Shown one piece after another: positions 26,884-36,046 of a DNA stretch of 64,000 bases. Under the pieces are notes generated by a model, which was not told where the DNA came from, ran no database searches, and saw only the letters and a list, made by a program, of their open reading frames with translations. This DNA comes from Larkinella rosea (GTDB taxonomy: Bacteria; Bacteroidota; Bacteroidia; Cytophagales; Spirosomataceae), in the NCBI RefSeq assembly GCF_003858635.1, contig NZ_RQJO01000009.1, positions 1,116,001-1,180,000 of the forward strand, read 5' to 3'. Every line of letters begins with the position of its first letter. The first letter of the stretch is position 1. A program made the translations under genes and the position numbers.

Positions 26884-28836
26884 ATGAACCGACTTGTACT
26901 GATTTTGCTGGTAGGTCTGTTGCCTTTGGGACGGGCTTCGGCGGGTTCGATTCGGATCACGGATCTGGATCGGACGTATAATGTTTTTGAGGCCAGTGAG
27001 TTACTGGAAGTAAAGGCCGGTTCGGTATCCATCGGCGATTTACTACGTCCGTCGGCCGCTCTGCCGTTTGTTCCTACCGAAAACCGCCTGATCAAGACAT
27101 ATGACCACCAGGTTGGATACTGGTTCCGGTTTCAGATCACCAACGAGACGGATCGGGAGGTTTTTCTGCAGTTTATCTACGCCGGAACCGAGTTGATGAA
27201 GGTGTACGAAACCGCCGACAACCGCGTGCTGCGGGAAACCCAACTGGGCTCGCTTCAGCCGGAAAAAGGCGAATCGTTTCGGAAAAGCATTCAGTTTTGC
27301 CCGATTCTGGCCCGCAATGGCGAAACGCACACGTTTTACGTATACATGGAAGGGGTGTATACATCGGCGCTGCCCATGTTTGCCCTTTCAACGGTTAAAT
27401 TACTGCAAAGCCAGCATCGGTCCGATCTGTTTTATGGCATTTACTACGGTTTTATTCTGATTATCATTGTTTACAGCCTGGTTTTATACATCCGGTTGCG
27501 CGAAGAAGGAAATCTTCGGTATGCCATCTGGGTATTGTTCATGGGCCTGTTGATGGCGCTGTTCCGGGGACACACCAGCGAATTTTTCTGGGCCGCCAAT
27601 CCGTCCATCGAACGCTACGGCGCAGCCCTGCCTTCCGTGACCGGTTTTCTCCATATTCTGTTCACCCTGACCTTTCTCCGGCTTCGCTACCAGGCCCCGG
27701 TTTATTACAAAACCGGCATCGGGATTGTCGTGCTCTATCTGATCGGTTTTCTGCTGAGTGTCCTGAACGTGAGTCTGGACTATCGACTTGGGCGTCAGGT
27801 CGATATCGTACCGTTGGTCGTTCTGCTGGAAGGAATATTCAGTCTGACCGCGGGTGTCGCCATGCTGCGGAAAGGGTTTCGTCCGGCCTTATTTTACATC
27901 ATTGGCAACCTGTTTTTCTACCTGGGAATCGTCATTTACCTCCTGTATACCGACGGTCGATTGCCCTACGGTTTCCTGACCTACGAAAGTATTCATCTCG
28001 GCGTTGGGGTCGAAATTCTGTTCTTTGCAGTCGCCTTGACGTACAAAGTAGACTTGCTGAAAAAACAGCGTCTGGAGGCCGAGCAGGAGCAAATACGGCT
28101 TTTGGTGGAAAACCGGCGTCTGGTCAGCGAGCAGAACATCATGCTGGAGCAAAAGGTGAACCAGCGGACGGAAGAACTTCAGGCGGCCAAGCAGCGCTCC
28201 GAAGAACTGTTGCTCAACATTCTGCCGTCGGAAGTGGTGGAAGAGCTAAAACTGACGGGCCGCTCGAAACCCCGCCGGTTTGATCGGGTGACGGTTTTGT
28301 TTACGGATATCAAGAATTTTACCGCCACCGGCGAGCGACTGTCGCCGGAAGAACTGGTCAACGAGATCGATCATTATTACCGGGCATTCGACGATATTCT
28401 GAGCCGGTACCGCATTGAAAAAATCAAAACCATCGGCGACGCTTATTTATGCGCGGGTGGTTTGCCGGTGGTTTATCCCGAAAACCCGGTTGAAGTCGTT
28501 CGGGCTGCTTTGGACATGCAGGCGTTTATTGTGCGTAACCAGCAGGAACGGCAGGCCAGGGGCCAGCAGCATTTCGAATTTCGGATCGGGATTCATACCG
28601 GACCGGTGGTGGCCGGCATTGTGGGCGCGCGCAAGTTTGCCTATGACATCTGGGGCGATACCGTTAATACAGCGGCCCGCATGGAACAGCACGGTGAGGT
28701 GGGCAAAATCAATATTTCCGAATCTACCTACCAACTGGTCAAAGAACACTTTCGATGCAGTTACCGGGGCAAAATACCGGTAAAAAATAAAGAAGCACTG
28801 GATATGTACTATGCAGAAGAATTCAGTAAAGATTAA
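26884..28836 (+). CDS. Membrane adenylate cyclase with 7TMR-DISM sensor (class III)
   Basis: A 650-residue receptor-type cyclase. It has a signal peptide (about 1-20), an extracellular 7TMR-DISM sensor domain (about 25-170), seven transmembrane helices (about 178-395), a coiled coil (about 395-445, QRLEAEQEQIRLLVENRRL region) and a class III cyclase domain (about 455-640). Metal-binding Asp475 (VTVLFTDIKNF) and Asp519 (TIGDAYLC) are present, the purine-specifying pair is Lys515/Asp588 (adenylate type), and the transition-state Asn595/Arg599 (VNTAAR) are intact, so it should make cAMP. It follows the MpaB-like gene by 19 bases. The input signal is unknown. Confidence 0.93.
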   Translation: MNRLVLILLVGLLPLGRASAGSIRITDLDRTYNVFEASELLEVKAGSVSIGDLLRPSAALPFVPTENRLIKTYDHQVGYWFRFQITNETDREVFLQFIYAGTELMKVYETADNRVLRETQLGSLQPEKGESFRKSIQFCPILARNGETHTFYVYMEGVYTSALPMFALSTVKLLQSQHRSDLFYGIYYGFILIIIVYSLVLYIRLREEGNLRYAIWVLFMGLLMALFRGHTSEFFWAANPSIERYGAALPSVTGFLHILFTLTFLRLRYQAPVYYKTGIGIVVLYLIGFLLSVLNVSLDYRLGRQVDIVPLVVLLEGIFSLTAGVAMLRKGFRPALFYIIGNLFFYLGIVIYLLYTDGRLPYGFLTYESIHLGVGVEILFFAVALTYKVDLLKKQRLEAEQEQIRLLVENRRLVSEQNIMLEQKVNQRTEELQAAKQRSEELLLNILPSEVVEELKLTGRSKPRRFDRVTVLFTDIKNFTATGERLSPEELVNEIDHYYRAFDDILSRYRIEKIKTIGDAYLCAGGLPVVYPENPVEVVRAALDMQAFIVRNQQERQARGQQHFEFRIGIHTGPVVAGIVGARKFAYDIWGDTVNTAARMEQHGEVGKINISESTYQLVKEHFRCSYRGKIPVKNKEALDMYYAEEFSKD

Positions 28837-29618
28837 GTTTGATTAGCGGCACTATATTTTTACTACGAGTAAACTTATTTGCTTTTTTGTTTAACATAAT
28901 GTGACTTTTATAGGGAAAATCGGCAGGACATACAAACATCATGCCATACAGTCCTAATCTGGAGCGAAAAACCAGTCGATCTTCAGGACTTCGAAAGAGC
29001 CGACCGGATTCTGGAAGCACCGTGGTTCTTTCTAAAATCTAACTCGTTCCTTATACACACAGCGAAAAACCGGCGCTTTGGAGCCAATGGCTGCGGATCT
29101 CTGATTGACGGTTTTCGGACGACAGGGCTGGGAATACGGGTGTCTGTTTATTGTCGTACACCGGTTTTTTTTAACCTTGTTATTAATTAGCAGAAAGCAC
29201 TTTTTATTGGATTATCGGTATACGATTGCTGCTCCGCGAGTCTATTATTTGTGCTCATCTGCTGAGGTTAGCAGGTTATTTTTGGAAGTATTTTGATCAA
29301 CATATAATCATTAACCAAGCTGTTATCCGGTGGGAGGAAGAACAAAAATTGCCGATCCATTCAACGTATAAAGCGGCTTGAAAATGAGTGCTTTAAAGTA
29401 CGGATGACCGATGTAGGCAAGAATTACATTTTTCAGAAAGACGAACGGATGATTGCGGAAAACCAGAAACTGAAAGCTAAGAACTCTGTGGTATTACCGG
29501 GATAACCACCCGAAAAGGCGCGCAGGATGGTTACTGTTTTACACGAAAACGATTGGATTATTTTTTAAAACGGAGCCTTTTAAAAACCGTGGTTTTGCAC
29601 AAAACCGCTGGGTTATTC
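28837..29618. other. Intergenic region with gene debris
   Basis: No intact gene is recognised over 780 bases. On the + strand, 29308-29505 is an open frame without a good start whose second half looks protein-like (RIKRLENECFKVRMTDVGKN, later IAENQKLKAKNSVV). It may be the remnant of a decayed gene; I do not recognise the family. The 63-codon frame at 29105-29296 has unlikely composition and is not called. Confidence 0.3.
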
Positions 29619-29837
29619 CTAGAAAAGTGTCAGGAAAAAGGAAATCAATTTGTACCACAAAAACGCGAAACCGACAGCAACCGAAAGGATTGCAAACCAC
29701 AGGATTGCTTTGGGCATGCTGAGCTTAAAAGGTTTACGTTTACGGTATTTTGCCATTTTTTGAGTACCAGCAACAGGCTCAATTTTAGTAACCCCAATCG
29801 GGTTGAATACATCGATGGAAACGGTTTTGGTGCTCAT
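29619..29837 (-). CDS. Small membrane protein, hypothetical
   Basis: A 72-residue product with a soluble N-terminus (MSTKTVSIDVFNPIGVTKIE), a basic stretch (AKYRKRKPFKLS) and one or two C-terminal hydrophobic segments from about residue 44 to the end. A basic patch before a membrane helix is typical of real small inner-membrane proteins with the N-terminus inside. No family is recognised. It stands alone between two long non-coding stretches, with no visible operon partner. Confidence 0.5.
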   Translation of the reverse strand: MSTKTVSIDVFNPIGVTKIEPVAGTQKMAKYRKRKPFKLSMPKAILWFAILSVAVGFAFLWYKLISFFLTLF

Positions 29838-30264
29838 TGGATGATGCCGATAGTCAGGTTGACAGTTGAATAGGTTGAATACTAACTAAGTCCCAAACTT
29901 TGTGCCATTCTTGTTTATCGATCCTGCGATTCTGTTTTTTGAATCACGATCCTTTTGTGAGCTGAATCGTCTGTCAGCGTAAGCGATTAGTCACCGATCC
30001 GTTTCAGGTATTTTTTCAATTTGGTTAGGTATTCTGTTAAGTTTATAGCGCCCTGGTTTTCATCTGCCAACTATTTGTTTCGTAATCTGGTTTTTATTAA
30101 GTGGAAAAAGACAAAATTAAAAGCAATTACGGGCATATACATACCAGCAGATAAGTAGGTTTGACCGATCAATAAATAGCTGGGCAGAATCAAATATAGT
30201 TTTTCATAAAACCCCTTTCGGCCCGGTAGGCGGCAGATCGGGAATTGAACCGTTCACCTAAAAA
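29838..30264. other. Intergenic region, nothing recognised
   Basis: AT-rich sequence with no open frame that looks coding on either strand and no clear repeat. It probably holds the promoter of the small membrane protein below it. Confidence 0.4.
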
Positions 30265-30305
30265 AAAGTCAGGACAAAACCGATGATAGATTCTGTCCTG
30301 ACTTT
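30265..30305 (-). terminator. Strong intrinsic terminator of the glutaminase/isomerase operon
   Basis: A perfect 12-base stem (AAAGTCAGGACA at 30265-30276 and TGTCCTGACTTT at 30294-30305) with a 17-base loop. In the - direction it ends in a T-run (complement of 30261-30267) and lies 22 bases past the isomerase stop codon. Confidence 0.85.
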
Positions 30306-30326
30306 CGATTGATCAAAAGCTTTTCC

Positions 30327-31184
30327 TTACTCCTTTAGATTTTTCAGATAAGCAATACTTTTCGGCACCTGATACGACCAGGTGGGACTTTCGTCTTCAA
30401 TGAAATAGTGCTTAACCCCAACTTTTTTGGCGGTTTTCAACACCATCGGAATGTCGATCTGGCCCGTTCCCAGCGTCACGTCATTCTCTTTTGGAGTGCC
30501 ACCGGTGAGGTCACCTTTAACCCCTTTTTTAAGGTCTTTCAGGTGCATCAGCTTCCAGCGACTGCCGTATTTATTCAGCAATTTAACCGGATCGGCACCC
30601 CCGTGGGTGACCCACAGAATGTCCATTTCAAAGGAGACATACTTCGGGTCGGTGTTCTTCACGAGGTAATCGAACAGCGTACCATCTTCGTACGGCTGGA
30701 ATTCAAAGCCGTGGTTGTGGTAACAGAACGTCAGGCTATTTTCCTGCAACACCTTGCCCACCCGGTTGAAATCTTCCACGGCTTTTTTGGCGTTTTCAAG
30801 CGTGAAATTCCCACGCTGATGCGGGATCGAAGCAACCATGACGTATTTTGCACCCAGCTCTTTGGCTTTCTTCACCACCTCCATCGGATCTTTGACTATT
30901 TCATCATAGCTCGCGCCGGTGCCAGGAATGCTGATGTTCCGATCCTTCAGCATTTTCTTGAACGCTTCGGTCGTGACACCCGGGGGTGTACTGCCTTCCA
31001 TTTCGGTGATGCCCAGCGACTGAATGGTGTCGAGGGTTGCCTCAACGCCTTTTGGAAAGCTAAATCGGTACGTATAGGATTGAATACCAATGGGAAAGGT
31101 GTAAATTTTCTTTTGAGCATAACTGCTGCCGTACTCGAGTAGCAGGGCAGCCGCGAGCACGAACGATAAGCGGTTTTTTAGCAT
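30327..31184 (-). CDS. Sugar phosphate isomerase/epimerase family protein, Sec-exported
   Basis: A 285-residue xylose-isomerase-like TIM-barrel protein with a Sec signal peptide (about 1-23, ending SSYAQ). Barrel motifs are clear: IGIQSYTYRFSFP, the FCYHNHGFEFQPYEDG metal strand, VSFEMDILWVTHGG, LMHLKDLKKG and HYFIEDESP. It is about 25 bases downstream of the glutaminase-family gene on the same strand and probably co-transcribed with it, ending at a strong terminator. It is a paralogue of the Tat-exported protein at 17339-18175, but uses a different export route. The substrate is not predictable; both are likely periplasmic. Confidence 0.9.
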   Translation of the reverse strand: MLKNRLSFVLAAALLLEYGSSYAQKKIYTFPIGIQSYTYRFSFPKGVEATLDTIQSLGITEMEGSTPPGVTTEAFKKMLKDRNISIPGTGASYDEIVKDPMEVVKKAKELGAKYVMVASIPHQRGNFTLENAKKAVEDFNRVGKVLQENSLTFCYHNHGFEFQPYEDGTLFDYLVKNTDPKYVSFEMDILWVTHGGADPVKLLNKYGSRWKLMHLKDLKKGVKGDLTGGTPKENDVTLGTGQIDIPMVLKTAKKVGVKHYFIEDESPTWSYQVPKSIAYLKNLKE

Positions 31185-31208
31185 GGGTTTGGATCGTGAA
31201 AAGGTTGA

Positions 31209-33698
31209 TTAATGGAGTTTGTCGTTTAGCAGTTTAATAAAATAGCCTCCCACCACGGAACGGGCCTGAAAACCGACCTGCTTGCCATCGGTTGTTTCGT
31301 GCCAGTCGCTCAACGGAACCCGGGTGGGTGTTTGATCCGCGTACTTATAAATGGGTTGAACCAGTTGCCGGAAATCGTCCGGTTTTTCGGCAATGGTTGC
31401 CGTCCAGAGGATCCAGTCCGATTTGGTATAGGTTTTCCGGCTGTCCAGCGGTAAACCAAACGGTTTTTGTTTTGTGAGGTAATACCGGATTTCTTTCTCC
31501 GCTACCTCTTTCGGGAAAATGTTCAGATTCAGTAGTTTATCCCACACCAGATTGTATTTCTGGCTCCAGCTTCCCTGCGGTTTATCGAAAGTCAGCGCAT
31601 AATGATCGCCGTCCTGCGCCATCTGAACCCATTTCTGCGCCAGTTCGCGGGCCAGTTTGAGGTTTTGTTCCCCTAACTCGTTCTGACCGAGCTGTTTTGC
31701 CAGTTGACCGTACGACGCAATGCCCATAATGGCTTTGATGCTCAGGTTGGCATTGCGGGCGAGATGACCGGCGAAGTCGTCCGTACAAAGCTGATTGGCG
31801 GGGTCAAAACCATTTTTTTTGAGGTAATCCACCCAAACGGTCAGGGTCGGCCAGTGTTGTTTCGCATAGTCGGCGTTTTTCTCAGTAGCCGCAATGGCGG
31901 CCGTCAGAATCAGCATGTTCCCGCTTTCTTCCACCGGCATGTCTTCGCCGTAGGTCTGCCCATTGGCCAGCGGATAGGTCCCCACGTCGTGGGCGGCAAA
32001 CGGTTTCGTCCACCGGCCACTTTCGGAATACTGAAAAATCGGTTCCATCATGCCTTTCAACAGCGTTGGGTTGTAAATCAGAAACAGGGGTGCCGACGGG
32101 TAAGTTATATCCACCGTTCCGATGGAGCCGTTACTAAAGTTCTCTTTTGACAAAAACAATACTTCGCCTTTGGGACCGGCTACGGTTTTATGGGCCGCAA
32201 TGGCTTGCCGGTAAGCCAGTTGACACAGGTCGGCATACGGTTTTCCACCCGATTTTTCAGCATCTGCGTATAGCTTCCGGTCGAATTGACGGGACTTTTC
32301 GATCAGTTGAGCGTACTCTTTTTCAGCCGCGGCCAGCATTTTTTCCGCCGTCATCGATTCGTCCCGTCGCCACCAGCCCCGCAGATTTTTACCGAAATAC
32401 TGAACCGAATAAAGATCATCGTAACCCAGAATAACGTGGGCGGTTTTGGGCGTCTGCGAAACCGTTCCGAGTGACTGCGAAACCGCCAGCGAGCGATTGT
32501 CGGCCGCGGCCGGTTGGGTAGCTTCATCGGCTACTGAGCCCTTGCTCACAAAGTTACGGAACAGGGCGGCTGGCTGACCAATTCCGGTTTTCGTGGTAGA
32601 GGCCGTCGGAGCCGCCAGCAGCGCATAGCCCCAGTCGATTCGCACATCATCACCCTTGCGTTCCAGAATTTTCTGCGAAGTCGTGCCAATTGATAAAACC
32701 GCCAGACCGTCGGCCGACGAACGCTTTCCAACTACTTCCTGCGTGGGCTGGTTAACACTCAACAGGCCAGATGCTGCCGTATAAATTTCTACTGAATGCG
32801 GTTTTCCGTCGGTCGATTGGGCCGAATACGTCAGGTAGGAAGCCGGGCGGGTTGCCACATCCAGATCGTCCAGCAGGAGAGGAGTGGTAAAATTAACGGT
32901 GAGGGCGATGGGGCCAGCCGCAAATTTATATTCCGTCTGCGTAGCCTGAACCTTCACACTTTGCTGTTGCGCCAGGGCGATCGGAGCGCCCAGACTCACT
33001 TTTCGCTCATCGGCCAGACCTACGTCGACATACGCACCTCCAACGGGGTTCAGGCAGCTGACGGCCAGCACGTTCGGGCCTTTTTTGAGAGCAGCTTTGG
33101 CCGCCGGACTCATCGGAAACACTTTATAATCCCCCACGTAGCTGTGGCCGCTGTCGAAGGCTTTTACGCCGTTGATGTACACCACCACGTCATCGTCGTG
33201 GCTCATGTTCAGTACGAGGTTTTCAAAATTCAGATCGGAAACTGTAACCGTCCGGCGGTACCAAACCTCTTTGGTTTTCCAGATTGTAGCGGGTTTGATC
33301 GGATTGCTCCCGGCACCGTCGCCGATGGGAGCCTTTCCGGTTTTCCAGTCGGACGAAAGTTTAAACTCCGGTCTTTCCCAGCCATCACCCGGTTTCTGGA
33401 ACGTGTAACTCAACTCGTATGCATTGGTCTGGGCTGTAGAAACAACGGTTTTTAGCGTCGTTAGTTGGGAACCCATAAACCGGTATGAGCGTCCGTCGAC
33501 ACGGATCAGGCCGTCGAGTGGCTGGTTTTTGCCCGTCCAGTGGCGGGTTGGTGATTCGTTGAGTTTATCGTTGAACGCCCAGACGCTGGTATACGGATCG
33601 AGGGTGACCAGGGGATAAGCGGGCGGGCGTTGGGCCAGCACCGGGAAACCACTGGCGATCCTTAAAAAAAGTAAAAAGAAGATGGTTTGCTTTCGCAT
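31209..33698 (-). CDS. Glutaminase family protein (DUF4965/DUF5127/DUF1793 architecture)
   Basis: An 829-residue secreted protein. The start at 33698 gives a proper signal peptide (MRKQTIFFLLFLRIASGF, ending LAQ); the ATG at 33734 adds 12 unrelated residues. The order is a short N-terminal DUF4964-like segment (PLVTLDPYTSVWAFNDKLNE), an inserted galactose-binding-like sandwich (about 120-235, MSHDDDVVVYINGVKAFDSG), a DUF5127-like region, then the helical DUF4965 and DUF1793 domains (GTYPLANGQTYGEDMPVEES; a typical MGIASYG stretch). Fungal GtaA-type enzymes of this architecture are called glutaminases, but activity in bacterial members is poorly defined. It heads an operon with a sugar isomerase-like gene. 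Confidence 0.85.
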   Translation of the reverse strand: MRKQTIFFLLFLRIASGFPVLAQRPPAYPLVTLDPYTSVWAFNDKLNESPTRHWTGKNQPLDGLIRVDGRSYRFMGSQLTTLKTVVSTAQTNAYELSYTFQKPGDGWERPEFKLSSDWKTGKAPIGDGAGSNPIKPATIWKTKEVWYRRTVTVSDLNFENLVLNMSHDDDVVVYINGVKAFDSGHSYVGDYKVFPMSPAAKAALKKGPNVLAVSCLNPVGGAYVDVGLADERKVSLGAPIALAQQQSVKVQATQTEYKFAAGPIALTVNFTTPLLLDDLDVATRPASYLTYSAQSTDGKPHSVEIYTAASGLLSVNQPTQEVVGKRSSADGLAVLSIGTTSQKILERKGDDVRIDWGYALLAAPTASTTKTGIGQPAALFRNFVSKGSVADEATQPAAADNRSLAVSQSLGTVSQTPKTAHVILGYDDLYSVQYFGKNLRGWWRRDESMTAEKMLAAAEKEYAQLIEKSRQFDRKLYADAEKSGGKPYADLCQLAYRQAIAAHKTVAGPKGEVLFLSKENFSNGSIGTVDITYPSAPLFLIYNPTLLKGMMEPIFQYSESGRWTKPFAAHDVGTYPLANGQTYGEDMPVEESGNMLILTAAIAATEKNADYAKQHWPTLTVWVDYLKKNGFDPANQLCTDDFAGHLARNANLSIKAIMGIASYGQLAKQLGQNELGEQNLKLARELAQKWVQMAQDGDHYALTFDKPQGSWSQKYNLVWDKLLNLNIFPKEVAEKEIRYYLTKQKPFGLPLDSRKTYTKSDWILWTATIAEKPDDFRQLVQPIYKYADQTPTRVPLSDWHETTDGKQVGFQARSVVGGYFIKLLNDKLH

Positions 33699-33967
33699 CT
33701 GAACGACTGATTGGTTGAGGGTAGGCTGGCTCAATGAGTCTGAACAAGCCAGGTTTTACACATGTATTAAAAATCATCAGATGGCTTTTTCTACTTATTC
33801 GGGCTGGAAGCCAGCAACACATCAACGAGATTCGGTTTCAGGAAAACCGGGTCCGAAAACGCGTCATTCACCGTTCCCGCACCGGCGATTTAGCGGAGCG
33901 TTTTCGAAAAGGCCAGCCGGGCGGAGTGGGTAAGGGGGTTGAACGGTATTTTACAGGAATGCTGTCA

Positions 33968-34750
33968 TTACACCAGCTCCCGCTCCCCGCAAATTCGAAA
34001 AACCGGTGTTTCTTCAAAGCGCGAAGCCACGATCAGGTTGGTGCGGTCGACGTGAGGAAGGAACAGATTTCGAAGCAGTTCCGGGTTGTTGTTGTCCTGC
34101 GATAAGTGGGCGAGCAGCACGTGACTCATGTAAGCCGGTTTGTGCCGGATGAACAGATTCAGCGCCTGCTGATTGGATAAATGGCCTTTTCCGCCCCGGA
34201 TGCGCTGTTTCAGAAAATACGGATAACGGCCGCGCTCCAGCATTTCATCGTCGTAATTGGCTTCCAGAAAAGCCGCGTGGCACTGACTGAAATGCTGCAC
34301 CAGCCGTTCGCAGGGATGACCGATATCGGTAAAAACACCCACATTTGTATGCTGATCAGAAACCGTAAAGCTGTGCGGATCGGCCGCATCGTGGTGTTTG
34401 GCGAAGGCCGTGACGCGCAGATTACCCACCACAACCGGCTCATTGTCATAAAAAGGGTTGACGGCGACTCCCCTGAGCATCAACCGGGAATTTCCCAGGG
34501 TTTTGGCGGTTATATAAACCGGTATTTTATACTTTCCGGCCAATTGGGAAAGGCCGCTGATGTGGTCGGTATGTTCGTGGGAGATAAAAATGGCTTTCAC
34601 CGTATCGAGCGATAATCCCAGCCGACGGAACCGCGTTTCGGCCTGGCGGCAGGAAATTCCGACGTCAATCAAAACGGCTTCCCGCTCGTTACCGACATAA
34701 TAACAGTTTCCGTTGCTGCCCGAATTGAGCGAGGAGATAAACAGTGGCAT
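33968..34750 (-). CDS. MBL-fold metallohydrolase (YycJ/WalJ type)
   Basis: A 260-residue cytoplasmic metallo-beta-lactamase-fold protein. The zinc motif HEHTDH (His58, His60, Asp62, His63) follows a SSLNSGSNGNCYYVG N-terminus typical of the YycJ/WalJ branch, which are thought to be DNA-processing 5'-exonucleases. Later ligands fit KHHDAADPHSF, an FTDIGHP strand and the terminal VLLAHLSQDNNN histidine. The fold is certain; the role is inferred from family. It stands alone on the - strand, with 269 bases of apparently non-coding sequence on the downstream side (33699-33967). Confidence 0.88.
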   Translation of the reverse strand: MPLFISSLNSGSNGNCYYVGNEREAVLIDVGISCRQAETRFRRLGLSLDTVKAIFISHEHTDHISGLSQLAGKYKIPVYITAKTLGNSRLMLRGVAVNPFYDNEPVVVGNLRVTAFAKHHDAADPHSFTVSDQHTNVGVFTDIGHPCERLVQHFSQCHAAFLEANYDDEMLERGRYPYFLKQRIRGGKGHLSNQQALNLFIRHKPAYMSHVLLAHLSQDNNNPELLRNLFLPHVDRTNLIVASRFEETPVFRICGERELV

Positions 34751-34863
34751 AGACTGGTAAAGATAATAAAAAAGGGCGGAATTTGCCGACTGATTGGGTG
34801 AGGTATACCGTGGGGAATCGCTTTCGGATTAAAAACCGGTACCAGATCAATTAATAAAACAAT

Positions 34864-34884
34864 TCCCGGCCAATCAGGCCGGGA
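34864..34884 (-). terminator. Hairpin, candidate terminator
   Basis: A perfect 8-base GC-rich stem (TCCCGGCC at 34864-34871, GGCCGGGA at 34877-34884) with a 5-base loop. In the - direction it is followed by AATTGTTTTATT. It lies about 150 bases after the lipoprotein gene at 35035, so it may end that transcript. Confidence 0.55.
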
Positions 34885-35034
34885 TGTCCCACTTACCAAT
34901 CTCTATTAATTAGAAGTAATACAGGTGTATCCTTCAACTATAAGAGAGGCAAAATGGTCGTTTATCACCTTTTTTTTGAAACTATTTTTCTGGTACTGAT
35001 TAACTATCAGATAATCAGCGTATAAAAAACGGTT

Positions 35035-35451
35035 TCATTCCTGCTCCGCCCGGGCCGACTCCGCTTTCACAATCTTGACGGTCGAGGATTTTGCTTCCGG
35101 TTTTACCTGATCGTCCGGAAGTTCGCCAATCGCCAGGGCAGCCCGTGGTCCGATTGATTTTTCAATGATCTGTTTGGCCGAACCGATTTTATGGTACGTG
35201 CTGTCGAAATAATCGAACTGAACTTCGATGTGCCGGTACAAATACGATTCGGACGTATTGGTAATGGTAAACCGGTGCCGGTTGGTCGCCGATTCTTGAG
35301 GTGTAGCCCCTTTTTTTACGTTCCACACCACCCGGTCGACCAGCAGATCCCGATAGGCATCCGGTTTGGTTGGGGTTTCACTTTTCTTTTCATTTTGATT
35401 CGACTGACAGGCGAAGGCCGTCAGGAGAAGCAGACAACTGAGTACTTTCAT
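35035..35451 (-). CDS. Hypothetical lipoprotein
   Basis: A 138-residue protein from the ATG at 35451, which gives a clean lipoprotein signal (MKVLSCLLLLTAFAC, lipobox AFAC, Cys15). The frame is open further upstream, but those residues overlap the reductase gene and look non-coding. The mature part has a charged linker (Gln/Lys/Glu-rich) and a beta-rich domain (HRFTITNTSESYLYRHIEVQ), possibly an FxLYD-like fold. It follows the RibD-like reductase gene by 28 bases on the same strand. Function unknown. Confidence 0.65.
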   Translation of the reverse strand: MKVLSCLLLLTAFACQSNQNEKKSETPTKPDAYRDLLVDRVVWNVKKGATPQESATNRHRFTITNTSESYLYRHIEVQFDYFDSTYHKIGSAKQIIEKSIGPRAALAIGELPDDQVKPEAKSSTVKIVKAESARAEQE

Positions 35452-35479
35452 GAGGAATGGTTTCAAAAGAATAGGCGGG

Positions 35480-36046
35480 TTATTTGCGTCCGTAATGAGC
35501 AGCCAGGACACCGGATGCAAGAACGGCGGTTTCCAGCAACGCAAGCTGTTCCGTTTCATTGATATTCCGGAATAAGGGGATTCCCGAACCGAGCAAAACC
35601 GGATTGATAAACAGCCAGTATTCGTCTATTAATTGATATTTCATTAAGGCGTGGCAGGCCGACGGACTGCCAAAAATCTGAATATTTTTTCCGGGTTCCC
35701 GTTTTATTTCCCGGATTTGCTCCGCGAGATTATTTCCAACAATTTGGATGTTAGGCAATTGGGTGTTTTTCAGCGAGTTTGAAACCACCACCTTTTTAAC
35801 CGTATTGTACCAGCCGGAATGCTGAATATCGTGCGTCGACGCATCGGGTTGTTCACCGGCGGTGGGCCAGTAATTTTCCATCATTTCGTACGTTTTTCGT
35901 CCATACAGGGCAGTATCGGCCGCATCGGTTAGCCGGGCTGAATACGTGAATAACTCATCGTCGACGCGGATCCAGTTCATTTCGCCGTTGGGCCCCGCGA
36001 CAAAACCGTCGAGTGAGATGTGCATGGATACAATCAGTTTTCTCAT
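35480..36046 (-). CDS. Dihydrofolate reductase family protein (RibD C-terminal type)
   Basis: A 188-residue NADPH-dependent reductase-fold protein, usually called DHFR family/RibD_C. The ATG at 36046 gives the conserved start MRKLIVSMHISLDGFVAGPN; the longer frame to 36127 is not family-like. Further motifs include LYGRKTYEMMENYWPTA, a glycine-containing NADPH loop (IQIFGSPSACHALMKYQLID) and the LLGSGIPLFRNI segment. Family members include reductases of unknown substrate; only the fold is reliable. A lipoprotein gene follows at 28 bases and may be co-transcribed. Confidence 0.88.
   Translation of the reverse strand: MRKLIVSMHISLDGFVAGPNGEMNWIRVDDELFTYSARLTDAADTALYGRKTYEMMENYWPTAGEQPDASTHDIQHSGWYNTVKKVVVSNSLKNTQLPNIQIVGNNLAEQIREIKREPGKNIQIFGSPSACHALMKYQLIDEYWLFINPVLLGSGIPLFRNINETEQLALLETAVLASGVLAAHYGRK

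Noticed and set aside
25464-27095. 543-codon open frame on the - strand opposite the MpaB-like gene
   Set aside because: It is antisense to a gene with clear domain motifs, has composition unlike a real protein (rich in Arg, Gln, His) and no recognisable domain or start context.
29105-29296. 63-codon open frame on the + strand
   Set aside because: Composition is unlike a real protein and there is no start context.
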